From Fibrobacteria bacterium (lineage in GTDB: Bacteria > Fibrobacterota > Fibrobacteria > UBA11236): DNA of 40,409 nt. This document shows, in pieces, positions 1-8,804 of the stretch. The stretch covers positions 1 through 40,409 of the forward strand of contig JANYDA010000056.1 of NCBI GenBank assembly GCA_025360005.1, given 5' to 3'. Under the pieces are notes generated by a model, which did not search any database, was not told where the DNA came from, and saw nothing but the letters and a program-made list of their open reading frames with translations. A program made the translations under genes and the position numbers. Position 1 is the first letter of the stretch. The number at the start of each line of letters is the position of its first letter.

Positions 1-282
1 AGGGAACGGGGACTGCTGCGGTGATAAGCCTGCGTTGCTTGACGTATTCCACGGGCAGATGGAATCAATTCTGGGAAAAGGTGGACCAGTATGGATTGTC
101 CATGGTAGCGTGAATGTTACATCAGATCGAGATCACACCCGATCCAACACGAACTTTTCGGCCGCATTCCAGGGATTGCCGGGGGTCTTTGGATTCAGCC
201 ACCCATCGAACACCTCGTTCGGAGAGGCGGGGATTGTTCGTTCAATCTTGAATTCAAGCGTGTTCGCCGAATTGTTCACCAC
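1..282 (-). pseudogene. AHSA1/SRPBCC-like gene fragment with early stop
   Basis: Reading leftward from GTG at 282 (or 279), behind a very strong AAGGAGGAG ribosome site, the frame gives about 49 residues and stops with TGA at 133-135. The peptide carries the N-terminal pattern of AHSA1/SRPBCC proteins: an ERTIPASPNEVFDGW helix start followed by a PW..A.K segment. After the stop, the same frame still reads HTGPPFPRID, which resembles the H.GRF..ID segment that follows in the family. This suggests a nonsense mutation in a once longer gene that continues past the window edge. No function should be assumed for the remnant. A genuinely short protein is the alternative. Confidence 0.45.
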
Positions 283-447
283 CGCTTCTCCTCCTTTTTC
301 TTGTCCTTAACCGCGTTTAGGGCGGCGCTGAACGGCTTTGCGACATCCGGAAATCGAGATGGGCCTTTTGCCGGCTGCCCGATAATTGCCCGTAGAGTCG
401 GGTGAGAAATGGCTGTAGGCACATTCGTCAATTGACTCAAGGTTTAA

Positions 448-476
448 ATTATACCTTATGGTGTAATGTTTTGCAA
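448..476 (-). promoter_or_regulatory. Near-consensus sigma70 promoter
   Basis: On the minus strand TTGCAA (471-476) is followed by exactly 17 bases and then a perfect TATAAT (448-453). The surrounding 430-520 stretch is AT-rich. It points at the AHSA1-like fragment. A 54-codon frame, TTG at 440 to TGA at 276-278, lies between and overlaps that start; I do not recognise it and it may not be translated. Confidence 0.5.
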
Positions 477-890
477 GTGCTTTTTTCGGGTTAAAGGGGG
501 GAAATACAGTAATAGGGGGTCGGGCGCAATCAACGCGTTCAGCGATGTCCATAACCGTATGACCGGCATGGACAAGTAGTAAAATGCGGCGGCGCTGCGC
601 GCGGTAGAGAACCATGGCTATATTCATGAAGGGGAAGTCTTTTGCGAGAAGGTTGGGGAGTGTGGTAGCGTACCCCACCATCGACTGGGGGTGCGCTACC
701 ATCGTCCCCGACGCAAGCGGCGGGGGCACGGGCCGAAGGCCCGTTAAATATTGGAAGCGATTGAAATTAGGATCGAGGGATGGGAAAAGAATGCGAAAGC
801 GATCTCCTTTCCATTCTGCCGCGCGGCCCATTCCTCATCCATCCGAAGGCAATGAATAAAAGAGTTCCCGGGCAACGCACTCCGAAAAAA
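477..890. other. Intergenic region with two hairpins, no convincing gene
   Basis: No frame here looks like an intact gene. Two inverted repeats stand out. GGTAGCGTACCCC (664-676) pairs with GGGGTGCGCTACC (688-700) with one mismatch and an 11-base loop. ACGGGCC (728-734) pairs perfectly with GGCCCGT (738-744) around GAA. Both lie downstream of the fibro-slime gene and could end its transcript, although neither has a clear T-run. The minus-strand reading of about 487-620 resembles a transposase helix-turn-helix (see findings). Confidence 0.4.
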
Positions 891-3326
891 TCACGGTCTT
901 AAATATCCGAAGCGGTTGATGAATTTCGTGGTGACCGCGGTAATACGGCTATGGGTGACGGGATCGGTTTCGCCTTGGGTCGCGATGGTCGCCTTTATGA
1001 TGTAAACTCCGGTTCCATACAATTGCCCGTCGCTGGCAACCGGAATGATATTCATCATTACCGTGACCGTGTCGCCTTTTCGGGGTAGCGATTTCCATTT
1101 AGCATCATCCGCCACGGTTCCGGTGGATTTGTTGACGAAGACTCCCAGGTGATCGTAAATGATCGCCGTATAGCTGAAGGGAGACAGGACCTTGAACACG
1201 AAAGCGGGAGTATGAGTCGGGTCGGCATTCGCCAATACGTTGGGGTCACAGTTATGAACGCATGTACCTCCGGTAACCGTCGCCGAGTCCTTGGTAAACC
1301 GCACCACCGAACTAACCCCGCCTCGAATCACGATGGGATCCGAAATAGGCGTTAGGACGGGAACCCCTTTGGGAACCGCCAACAAGCGATCGACATTCAG
1401 AATTCCATGCAACACCGGCGCCGCATTTCCGAATTTCGCCGTGTTATCGGCGTGATCGCCATCCAACGGATCCACGTAAACGCCGACCACTTGATCCCCG
1501 CCCCAAACCTCCAACGTGGAGTTGGCGGTATTCGCCGGAGAGCCGATTTGAGTCGGAATGACGCCGAGGCAAGTTCCTTTGACGCAGTTCAAGGTCACAA
1601 TGAGGGTATCCGGACTATGCGCCTCGGCATCCGGCGAGGGAACCGTGGTGATTTTCGCCGTCATTGATTGGTTGGGAGGCAAGGGTTCGTCCCGCACGAC
1701 GAAGTAAATGCGCGATTCGGTGCCCGCGAAAGTCGTAGTGGTCGGCGACCCGGTGGAGTTCGCGCTGAAAGCCGCCGTGGATTGCCTGGGCGAAGGGCGA
1801 ACTGGCATTTTGACGCTGGGGTGATCCGTCGCGTTCAAGGGATCTTGCCATGAAACCGTGAGCGTGTCGTAATCCGAGGCTTCGGTTTGACCATTGCCAT
1901 TCTTGGCAGTAGAGCCCGCGTGGAAAACGATAGGGGCGGCGAAAACCTGGGTGCCGTTCGCCTGGGTTGGGCTGGTGGCGCGTATCGCGGATTCATTGTC
2001 CCGGCTCACGCTCGTTAAGGCTGAAAAAACCACGGTGTCCAAACCCGCTTGTGTGGTGAGACGGATTTCATACGCGGGGTTGAGTTCGGAGAGATAGCCC
2101 ACGGCGAAGGGTTTTCCGTTTTGATCCAGAATTTCCAGGCTCGAGATCCCGGCGAATTGTTGGGTGTAAACCTGTGTCAGCACGCCGCTGGGAGTATACC
2201 CTGCCTTGGTAGCGATGGCTTTCAAGGTGGTGGTTGCGGTAAGCGCAATCGGTCCAGCGTACAAATGGGTTTGTGGACTCGAGGTATCCGGCGCCGACCC
2301 ATCGGTGGTATACCAAATCACGGCTCCCGGGGTACTGTCGGAAAGCGTGACGGTTTGGTTGGGCGAGGTGAACACGACGGGTCCGCCACTCGGGTTGGTG
2401 GGATTGGCAACGGGAGATCCCACTTGGGGCGTGGACCGTAGCGCCAGGCTGGTGGTGATTTTGGAGTTCGATCCGGTGCTATGCCTTTCGGCCTCGAAAA
2501 AATCCAGAATGTAAGCTCCATTATTCACCAACCCCAAAGCCGCGGCGCTCGCGTCCAAATCCACGCCCGCGTTTTGCTCGGTATGCAGCCCGCCCAAATC
2601 AATCGCCAGGGTGCCGTTGATGAAGACCCAAACGTCATCGTCTCCCGAGAAGTTGAACACCTGTCCGGTGCCTTTCAAGTAGGTGAAGTAGGCGTGGAAT
2701 TCCAAGGTAAAACCAAAGACGTGGTTGAAGGCGGGATCCTTGTCCGGAGCGGATTGCAAGTAGCCGAAAGAATTCGCGTTCCCGTTGGGAAGAGCCCTGC
2801 GGTTGTAGGCCGCGGTTTGATCCGAATCCAACGGGATAAATTGTTGGTTCTGGCTAACCGGATTGGTTTTGGTTCGATCAAACACATAACTATTCCCCGC
2901 TGCGTTGGGAGTGAACGTGAGATCAATCAAGAAGGGCCGGTTGATGTCCTGAGCGGTTCCCGACGCACCGGTCCTGTCGTTGTACCACTGGCCGAATCGC
3001 GTAATGCTGGTAAAACATGAGATTCCGGTGCTGGAATTCAATTTGGAATTCTTGACGGGAGTCCGATTGTCCATGGGGAATACCGCGGTGTCTCCGAGAT
3101 CCCCGGCGGTACCGATGGTTTTTTCCACATAACCGGTGTCCATGCAAGTTTTGAAATGCTCGAAGTCGGGCTGGGTGTTGACGGGATTGGAGATGCCGCA
3201 AGTGTCGTTGTCATTGCATTCCCGCAAATCCCGTATTTTGGCCTTTAACGTGATCGATTGCGGCAACTGGGCCTGAATCGAGACCGTCAGGCCGACGATT
3301 AATCCCCATGCTATTTGGATTTTCAC
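891..3326 (-). CDS. Secreted fibro-slime domain protein with chitobiase C-terminal-like domain
   Basis: This 811-residue protein starts at GTG 3326, with AGAGAGG about 8 bases upstream, and opens with a short hydrophobic signal peptide ending near QAQ (residues 1-20). Residues about 200-296 form a fibro-slime domain: a VFGFTLEFHAYFTYL segment, FSGDDDVWVFING, DLGGLH and an ILDFFEAERH segment. Residues about 312-388 look like a chitobiase/hexosaminidase C-terminal domain (IWYTTDGS..., then TTLKAIA..AGY). The remainder is beta-rich and ends in a GTGVYIIKA...FGYLRP tail, as in secreted Fibrobacter-type surface proteins. Known members of the domain family are extracellular and often linked to adhesion or polysaccharide contact; the exact role here is unknown. 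It is a single gene downstream of, but well separated from, the metal operon. Confidence 0.85.
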   Translation of the reverse strand: MKIQIAWGLIVGLTVSIQAQLPQSITLKAKIRDLRECNDNDTCGISNPVNTQPDFEHFKTCMDTGYVEKTIGTAGDLGDTAVFPMDNRTPVKNSKLNSSTGISCFTSITRFGQWYNDRTGASGTAQDINRPFLIDLTFTPNAAGNSYVFDRTKTNPVSQNQQFIPLDSDQTAAYNRRALPNGNANSFGYLQSAPDKDPAFNHVFGFTLEFHAYFTYLKGTGQVFNFSGDDDVWVFINGTLAIDLGGLHTEQNAGVDLDASAAALGLVNNGAYILDFFEAERHSTGSNSKITTSLALRSTPQVGSPVANPTNPSGGPVVFTSPNQTVTLSDSTPGAVIWYTTDGSAPDTSSPQTHLYAGPIALTATTTLKAIATKAGYTPSGVLTQVYTQQFAGISSLEILDQNGKPFAVGYLSELNPAYEIRLTTQAGLDTVVFSALTSVSRDNESAIRATSPTQANGTQVFAAPIVFHAGSTAKNGNGQTEASDYDTLTVSWQDPLNATDHPSVKMPVRPSPRQSTAAFSANSTGSPTTTTFAGTESRIYFVVRDEPLPPNQSMTAKITTVPSPDAEAHSPDTLIVTLNCVKGTCLGVIPTQIGSPANTANSTLEVWGGDQVVGVYVDPLDGDHADNTAKFGNAAPVLHGILNVDRLLAVPKGVPVLTPISDPIVIRGGVSSVVRFTKDSATVTGGTCVHNCDPNVLANADPTHTPAFVFKVLSPFSYTAIIYDHLGVFVNKSTGTVADDAKWKSLPRKGDTVTVMMNIIPVASDGQLYGTGVYIIKATIATQGETDPVTHSRITAVTTKFINRFGYLRP

Positions 3327-3651
3327 TTGTTTAACCTCTCTTTTAATTCAGCGGTATTCCTTGGCCATTGCTCCAGCCAAACCGGATTAGAGAATAAACT
3401 TACTGTTAAACCTAAGGTTCAGGAGCCCAAATTTTGCGAACCGTAACGTTCGCGCCATGGCGAAGTGGGTTTTTGCGAAAGGCTGGATACGCGAGGAGGC
3501 GGCTGGAGTGGGGTACTACGCCCCCGGAAGCCGCGGTGTCCGCCACTGTTTCTGGTTTAACCAGCGGACATTTTGACCTGAGCATGCCCGCGGGTTCCCT
3601 ACTGGCGCTTGTTGCACGACGTTTCGCCTCTTTCTTTTTTAAGGGGGGGTA
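3327..3651. other. Intergenic region with nested palindromes
   Basis: There is no believable gene in this stretch. TGTCCGC (3537-3543) and GCGGACA (3564-3570) form an inverted repeat. Inside it CTGGTTTAACCAG (3552-3564) is itself a perfect 6+1+6 palindrome. A run of T then A residues and seven G residues precedes the small ORF stop at 3652. The palindromes could be an operator or a relic of an insertion-sequence end. Confidence 0.35.
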
Positions 3652-3747
3652 TTATTTCTTGGTCTTCGCTAAAACTTTGTCGTACTCTTCTTCTCCATTC
3701 GAGAATCGTTTGGTAATGGACGCTATTTCTCCGGCTTGGTATTTCAT
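3652..3747 (-). CDS. Small 31-residue ORF at the end of the metal operon
   Basis: ATG at 3747, preceded by GGAAACTAAAA, opens a 31-codon frame ending in TAA at 3652-3654. The start lies only 25 bases past the stop of the multicopper oxidase gene. The peptide is charged (net positive, with an NGEEEYDKVLAKTKK tail), has no signal peptide or membrane segment, and matches no family I recognise. Position and spacing suggest co-transcription with the metal operon. It may be a real small protein or the remnant of a longer gene. Confidence 0.4.
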   Translation of the reverse strand: MKYQAGEIASITKRFSNGEEEYDKVLAKTKK

Positions 3748-3772
3748 TTTTAGTTTCCTTATTCGTTATAGT

Positions 3773-4993
3773 TTAGTGCGTTGAGTTTGAGGCCGATGTA
3801 AGCCCAGAATCTGCCGCTAAAGGATCTCTAATTTCATAAGTCGCCATCATTTCCGAAGCATGATGCTCAACATGGCAATGGAGCATCCACTTGCCCACAT
3901 TTTCAGCATTCATGATCAAATCGATCGCTACGGCCGAGGGAAGATCGAACACGTCTTTGTATAACTTGGTTCGAGACATTTCCTGTAGCATTTCCCCGTG
4001 AAAATGGATTGTGTGGTTTTGCGTGCCTTCATCGTCCATCGCCACAACTACGAACCTTATTTTTTGGCCTTTTACGAAACTGAGGCCTTTGAGGTTAGCA
4101 TATGCGAGCCCGTTGATCGTGTGGACCTCTGGTCCGCCCCCATGCGCCATGGAGTCTACGATATTTTCCGGCCATTGATCTTGCGGCACATGCTCTCTTG
4201 GATGACAGCCGCCATTCCAAGGTATCAGGGGCGACGTGCAGGTATCCTTCTTGGTGGAATCCTTCATGGTGGTATCCACGGGGGAAACCATTGCCAAGTA
4301 AGTCTTAAAAACCAATGCGATTGTGGTATCGAATTTTACGTATTCGGGATGATCGGGGGGCTCATCAACAATGATCGTTCCGATAAGCCCCAGTGAGAGT
4401 TCCTCCGCTAGGTGGAAGGAGTGGCTATGGTAGGGACCGACTCCCACGGACTTTTCTTCAGCCTTCCAGTGGTAAAGAAATTCATCCCCAGGTTGCACCG
4501 ATCCTCCCGCCGTCCCTTGGGCAGGCCAGTCTTTGGGCCTATCCTTCCTCCATACGCCTTCATTCGTCTCGTTATAAAAAAGATTATGGGGATGAATGCT
4601 TAAGGGCATACCCGTGTTCAGGCCGTTCTTGAAGTGGACTAGAACGGAATCCCCTACGGTAGCTCGGATGATGGGGCCAGAAAGCTGCTGCCATTCAGGT
4701 TGGGCCAACTTATTCCACTGGCTGTCGGTTTGCACGTACCGTATGGTTTTGTAGAGGTAGCGCCGTTCCGGGGTTATAACATCATTAGTCATCATGGCTT
4801 CACCCTGTGGAACCATATCCCATTTGAAAGTCGTCTCGGTAGTGATCCAGTATTCCCTTTTGATGGGCGTATAGGTCGATTTGAAGGAGGATAGGTTTGC
4901 CGGGCCGGTAGGGGAACTTTCTTGCTTAAAGCAACCCGATAGGGATAGAAGTGCGAGGACTAAACATATTCTGAGGGCTTTTTTCGCTTCCAA
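3773..4993 (-). CDS. Two-domain multicopper oxidase lipoprotein
   Basis: The 406-residue product starts at TTG 4993 with AGGAGA 7 bases upstream. Its signal peptide ends in a lipobox (LSLSGC, Cys21), so it is probably membrane-anchored on the periplasmic or outer face. The copper ligands are visible: HPH (134-136), HSH (189-191), HTIHFHG (327-333) and HCHVEHH (372-378), which supplies the type 1/3 cluster. The two cupredoxin domains span about 50-212 and 285-395, shorter than three-domain CueO. Multicopper oxidases oxidise Cu(I), metals or phenols with O2. Next to an RND metal pump, a copper or metal detoxification role is the likely inference. It follows the helical periplasmic gene in the same direction. 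Confidence 0.88.
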   Translation of the reverse strand: MEAKKALRICLVLALLSLSGCFKQESSPTGPANLSSFKSTYTPIKREYWITTETTFKWDMVPQGEAMMTNDVITPERRYLYKTIRYVQTDSQWNKLAQPEWQQLSGPIIRATVGDSVLVHFKNGLNTGMPLSIHPHNLFYNETNEGVWRKDRPKDWPAQGTAGGSVQPGDEFLYHWKAEEKSVGVGPYHSHSFHLAEELSLGLIGTIIVDEPPDHPEYVKFDTTIALVFKTYLAMVSPVDTTMKDSTKKDTCTSPLIPWNGGCHPREHVPQDQWPENIVDSMAHGGGPEVHTINGLAYANLKGLSFVKGQKIRFVVVAMDDEGTQNHTIHFHGEMLQEMSRTKLYKDVFDLPSAVAIDLIMNAENVGKWMLHCHVEHHASEMMATYEIRDPLAADSGLTSASNSTH

Positions 4994-5082
4994 TCGCGTT
5001 CTCCTGATTTGGACTTTTTCTTAATTGGGAATCAAAGTAGATGACGGGCCCCACGGGTTTAGGCAGCCCCTCATCCCTATAT

Positions 5083-5598
5083 CTATTTGCTCGCGCCTTT
5101 TGGATTCATGGCATCTTCATGCTTCGCACCCTCGGTGGGCTTGTGCGAATGGGTGAACTGCTTGTCCAAAAGATCCACTTGAGCCTTCAGCTTCGCGAAG
5201 GCCTTCTTGGTCTCATCCAGTTTTTTCTCATCGGCGGCATCGTGCAACTTATCCGCCAACTTGGCGATGTTTTTGGCATAACCTTGAACCCGCTTCTTCT
5301 TGGATGCATCTAGGGTAGTGTCCTTGTCCAGGTCTTTGGTGGCGGCCTCGATGGCTTCGGCATGTTCATGCATTCCTTCCAATTTACCAGCGGCCAACTG
5401 CGTTTCAACTTCTTTGAGGTGTGCATACAAGGCGGTCATTCCGTCATGGGAGCTCATGACGGTGCCTGGCTTCATCGAATCCATGGAATGGGCTGCCGCT
5501 TTTGTAGAGTCTTTCCCTTCCTGGGCTTGGGCTCCATGGCTGGTGAAGAGCAGGGCCCCTGCAAAGACGGTGGACAGTGTCAACTTGGTGTTCTTCAT
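5083..5598 (-). CDS. Periplasmic helical protein of the metal operon
   Basis: I choose ATG 5598 (171 aa) over an upstream in-frame possibility because AAGGAGATTCAA sits directly before it and a clean signal peptide follows (residues 1-25, ending AQAQ). The mature part is almost wholly helical and charged, like cytochrome b562-type or other four-helix periplasmic metal-handling proteins. A HEHAEAIE stretch, HSH and several Met and His residues near both ends are possible metal ligands. The gene begins 57 bases after the pump gene stops and is followed by the multicopper oxidase. A metal-buffering or sensing role is inferred from context only. Confidence 0.7.
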   Translation of the reverse strand: MKNTKLTLSTVFAGALLFTSHGAQAQEGKDSTKAAAHSMDSMKPGTVMSSHDGMTALYAHLKEVETQLAAGKLEGMHEHAEAIEAATKDLDKDTTLDASKKKRVQGYAKNIAKLADKLHDAADEKKLDETKKAFAKLKAQVDLLDKQFTHSHKPTEGAKHEDAMNPKGASK

Positions 5599-5654
5599 TT
5601 GAATCTCCTTGGTTGTTGGAATGAAGTTCTTAGGACGAAATAGGTATAGAGCAA

Positions 5655-8600
5655 TCAATGTGCCTTGGTTTCCAGAAGGTGCTGGACTGCTTTCCGGCTA
5701 AAGTTCCAGAAGAGGGTGGGCATCAAGGCCATATTCATCAAGGTGGAACTTACCAGGCCTCCGAAAATCACGATCGCAACTGGATACAGGATTTCTTTGC
5801 CAGGTTCACCGGGGCTTAAGATCAACGGTATCAAGGCTAAGGCTGCGGTGAGGGCCGTCATGAGTACGGGTACCATGCGCTCCAGAGCGCCCCGGATAAT
5901 CATATCCTTGGTCCATGTTTCTCCTTCCTCTCGAAGGAGATGCAGATAATGGGAAATCATCATGATCCCATTTCGGGAGGAAATCCCGCATAGGGTGACA
6001 AAGCCTACGAGGGATCCGATGGAAAAGGTGCGGGTGGTGAGCCAGATCGCGGCCACGGCGCCTATCATAGAAAAAGGGATATTGAGCAGTATGAGGCCCA
6101 CAAGATTGGCGGATCGGAAGTGCATAAACAACACCAAGGCCATGCCTATAATCGAGAAGATGCTGAGGATGCCGATCATCCGCGAAGCCTGTCTTTGACT
6201 TTCGAATTGGCCGCCATATTCGATGAAATAGCCCGTAGGCAATTCGATTTTCTGACGTATGGTTTTCTGAATGTCTTCCACTACGGATCCCAAATCCCGC
6301 CCGCTGGTATTGCATTGGATGACGATTCGGCGCCTCACATTTTCCCGGAGGATTTGATTGGGGCCTGTGGCGGGCTGAATGGTAGCTACCGTATTCAATG
6401 GGATTTGCTCCCCATTGGGTAGGTCAATCAGTATCTCCCCGATTTTCTCTATGTTCGCCCGGCTCTCTTTATCCAAGAGCACTACCAGGGAAAATCGTTT
6501 CTGGTTTTCCAGGACCTCGGATGTTTTCTCCCCACTCAAGGCGGTTTGAACGAGTTCGGTGACCTCGCCGGCTTGAAGGCCATAGCGTTTGAGCTCGTCT
6601 CGATTTAATTGGACTTCCACTTGGGGAACGAGCACCTGTTTCTCAACGGACAAGTCGACCACACCTTTGATGGAAGCCAGCTCTTTTTCAATTTGTCCGG
6701 CTTTCTCCCGAAGCAGTGCCAAGTCGTCGCCGTAAAGCTTCACGGCTACCTGAGCGCGGATTCCGGAGAGGAGGTGATCGATACGATGGGAGATGGGTTG
6801 TCCGATATTCACGGCAACACCGGGAATCTGATCCAGATTGTGGCGGATGTCCGCCAGGACGGCTTCCCGCCTTCTCTTGGTCGGTTTGAGGTCCACGTCG
6901 ATCTCGGAGGAATGGACCCCTTCCGCATGGTCATCCTCTTCGGCCCTGCCAGTGCGGCGTCCCGTTGTAATCACTTCCGGGACCTTGAGGATCAATTTCT
7001 CCGCAATGGTGCCTATGCGATCCGATTCGGCCAGGGACGTTCCAGGAGGGGAGAGGATATTGATGGTCGCGGTCCCTTCATTGAACGGGGGCAGGAATTC
7101 TTTGCCCAAGAATGGAAAGGAAACCAAAGCCAAGGCTGCAAGAAGAAGAGCGATCCCCAGAGCCATCCAGGGTCTACCCAAGGTGGGAATTAGAATGATA
7201 TTCCGGTTTGCCTTTTTTAGGAATCGAACCAAGGGCCCGTCTTCTTCCTTCTTTGGAATCGTGCCGTCCGGAAGGATTTCCCTCTGCATCAGCTTTCCCG
7301 TGGGAAGGAGATAGGCACAAAGAGCAGGGGTTATGGTGAGTGAAACGACGAGTGAGGCCAGGATGGAAACGATATAAGCGATTCCAAGGGGGGCGAAAAT
7401 CCGGCCTTCGATGCCGCTTAGGGAAAAGAGAGGTAGGAAAACAAGAACCACCACCAAGGTGGCGAAGACGATGGAGTTGCGTACTTCGGCGGACGCTTTG
7501 AAGATGACTTCGAGGGCCGGTTCCGGATTGGGCCTATGGCGGTTTTCCTTGAGGCGCCGGAAAACATTCTCGACATCCACGATGGCGTCATCCACCAGTT
7601 CGCCGATGGCCACGGCCAAGCCTCCCAAGGTCATGGTATTGATGGAAACGCCGAACAGCCGGAATACCAAGGCCGTGATGAGGATGGACAAGGGAATGGC
7701 GGTCAAGGTGATGAAGGTTGTCCGGAAATTGAGGAGAAATAGGAAGAGGACGATGATGACCAGGATACTTCCATCCCTCAAGGCATCTTCGACATTCTTA
7801 ATGGCACGATCAATGAATGCGGACTGGCGGAAGAGATGGGGATTGACCACCACGCCTTTGGGAAGCCCTTTCTCCAATTCCGAAATCGCGGCATCAATTG
7901 TTTTTGTCAATTCTATGGTGCTTGCTCCCGGTTGCTTCTTCACGCTGAGAATGACTGCGGGATGCGCATTGGCTCCGGCCGAGCCTCGCTTCTGAGGCGA
8001 GCCAAACTCGATGCTGGCGACCCTGTCCAAGGTGATGGGCTGACCGTCGTGGAAAGCCACCACGGTTGATTTCAAATCGTCTAAGGATTGCAACCGGCCC
8101 AAGTTCCGGACTACGGCTTCCGTATAGTCCTGAACAAGAAAGCCACCGGAGGAACTTGTATTGGTGTTCTTGACTGCCGTCTCCACCTCATGCAGGGTGA
8201 CGCCATTTTGTTTCAGCTTATCGGGAGAGACGAGCACATGGTATTGCTTCAGATCGCCGCCGATGGCGATGACCTGGGAGACGCCGGGTATGCTTAAAAG
8301 CCGTGGCTTGATGGTCCAGTCCGCCAAGGTCCGCAAATCCATGGGGGAGATGGAGTCACCGCTGACACTGATAAGCATGATTTCGCCCATGATGGACGTG
8401 ATGGGCCCCAGCATGGGGTTGACCCCACCCGGCAGGCCTTCACGGATGCTTTGCAATTTCTCGGCCACGATTTGCCGGTCGATATAGATATCCGTGCTCC
8501 AACCGAATTCAACATAGACGATACCGAGACCTGGTGCTGAGACGGAGCGAACCCTTTCCACACCTGTGGCGCCGTTCAAGGCCGTCTCAATGGGATAAAC

Positions 8601-8795
8601 GACCAGGGCTTCCACTTCTTCCGGTGAAAGCCCGGCAGCTTCGGCCTGGATGGTTACGGTAGGCCTATTCAAGTCTGGGAAGACATCCACCGGTAGCTTG
8701 ATCAGGACATAGGACCCATAGACCAGTAAAAGGGCGCCCAAGGCCACGACCAGGAGGCGATTGCGCAAGGAAAAACGGATGATTGCGTTAAGCAT
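5655..8795 (-). CDS. Heavy-metal efflux RND permease, CzcA/CusA family
   Basis: This is a full-length (1046 aa) heavy-metal RND pump. An inner-membrane TM1 is followed by the FPDLNRPTVTIQAEAAGLS porter segment, two large periplasmic loops and the TM4 motif AIGELVDDAIVDVEN near residue 400. It exports metal ions by proton antiport, as a trimer with the adaptor and TolC-like channel encoded just upstream. The motif differs from the DAAIVMIEN form known for the copper/silver pump CusA, so the substrate is uncertain. ATG 8795 lies 9 bases after the adaptor stop, and the AAGG ribosome site overlaps that stop, so the genes are tightly coupled. Confidence 0.95.
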   Translation of the reverse strand: MLNAIIRFSLRNRLLVVALGALLLVYGSYVLIKLPVDVFPDLNRPTVTIQAEAAGLSPEEVEALVVYPIETALNGATGVERVRSVSAPGLGIVYVEFGWSTDIYIDRQIVAEKLQSIREGLPGGVNPMLGPITSIMGEIMLISVSGDSISPMDLRTLADWTIKPRLLSIPGVSQVIAIGGDLKQYHVLVSPDKLKQNGVTLHEVETAVKNTNTSSSGGFLVQDYTEAVVRNLGRLQSLDDLKSTVVAFHDGQPITLDRVASIEFGSPQKRGSAGANAHPAVILSVKKQPGASTIELTKTIDAAISELEKGLPKGVVVNPHLFRQSAFIDRAIKNVEDALRDGSILVIIVLFLFLLNFRTTFITLTAIPLSILITALVFRLFGVSINTMTLGGLAVAIGELVDDAIVDVENVFRRLKENRHRPNPEPALEVIFKASAEVRNSIVFATLVVVLVFLPLFSLSGIEGRIFAPLGIAYIVSILASLVVSLTITPALCAYLLPTGKLMQREILPDGTIPKKEEDGPLVRFLKKANRNIILIPTLGRPWMALGIALLLAALALVSFPFLGKEFLPPFNEGTATINILSPPGTSLAESDRIGTIAEKLILKVPEVITTGRRTGRAEEDDHAEGVHSSEIDVDLKPTKRRREAVLADIRHNLDQIPGVAVNIGQPISHRIDHLLSGIRAQVAVKLYGDDLALLREKAGQIEKELASIKGVVDLSVEKQVLVPQVEVQLNRDELKRYGLQAGEVTELVQTALSGEKTSEVLENQKRFSLVVLLDKESRANIEKIGEILIDLPNGEQIPLNTVATIQPATGPNQILRENVRRRIVIQCNTSGRDLGSVVEDIQKTIRQKIELPTGYFIEYGGQFESQRQASRMIGILSIFSIIGMALVLFMHFRSANLVGLILLNIPFSMIGAVAAIWLTTRTFSIGSLVGFVTLCGISSRNGIMMISHYLHLLREEGETWTKDMIIRGALERMVPVLMTALTAALALIPLILSPGEPGKEILYPVAIVIFGGLVSSTLMNMALMPTLFWNFSRKAVQHLLETKAH

Positions 8796-8804
8796 GCATT
8801 GCCT

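Noticed and set aside
307-831. 174-codon minus-strand frame as an intact gene
   Set aside because: It runs through a near-consensus promoter and two hairpins, has no ribosome site, and only a short part resembles a transposase helix. It is at best a remnant.
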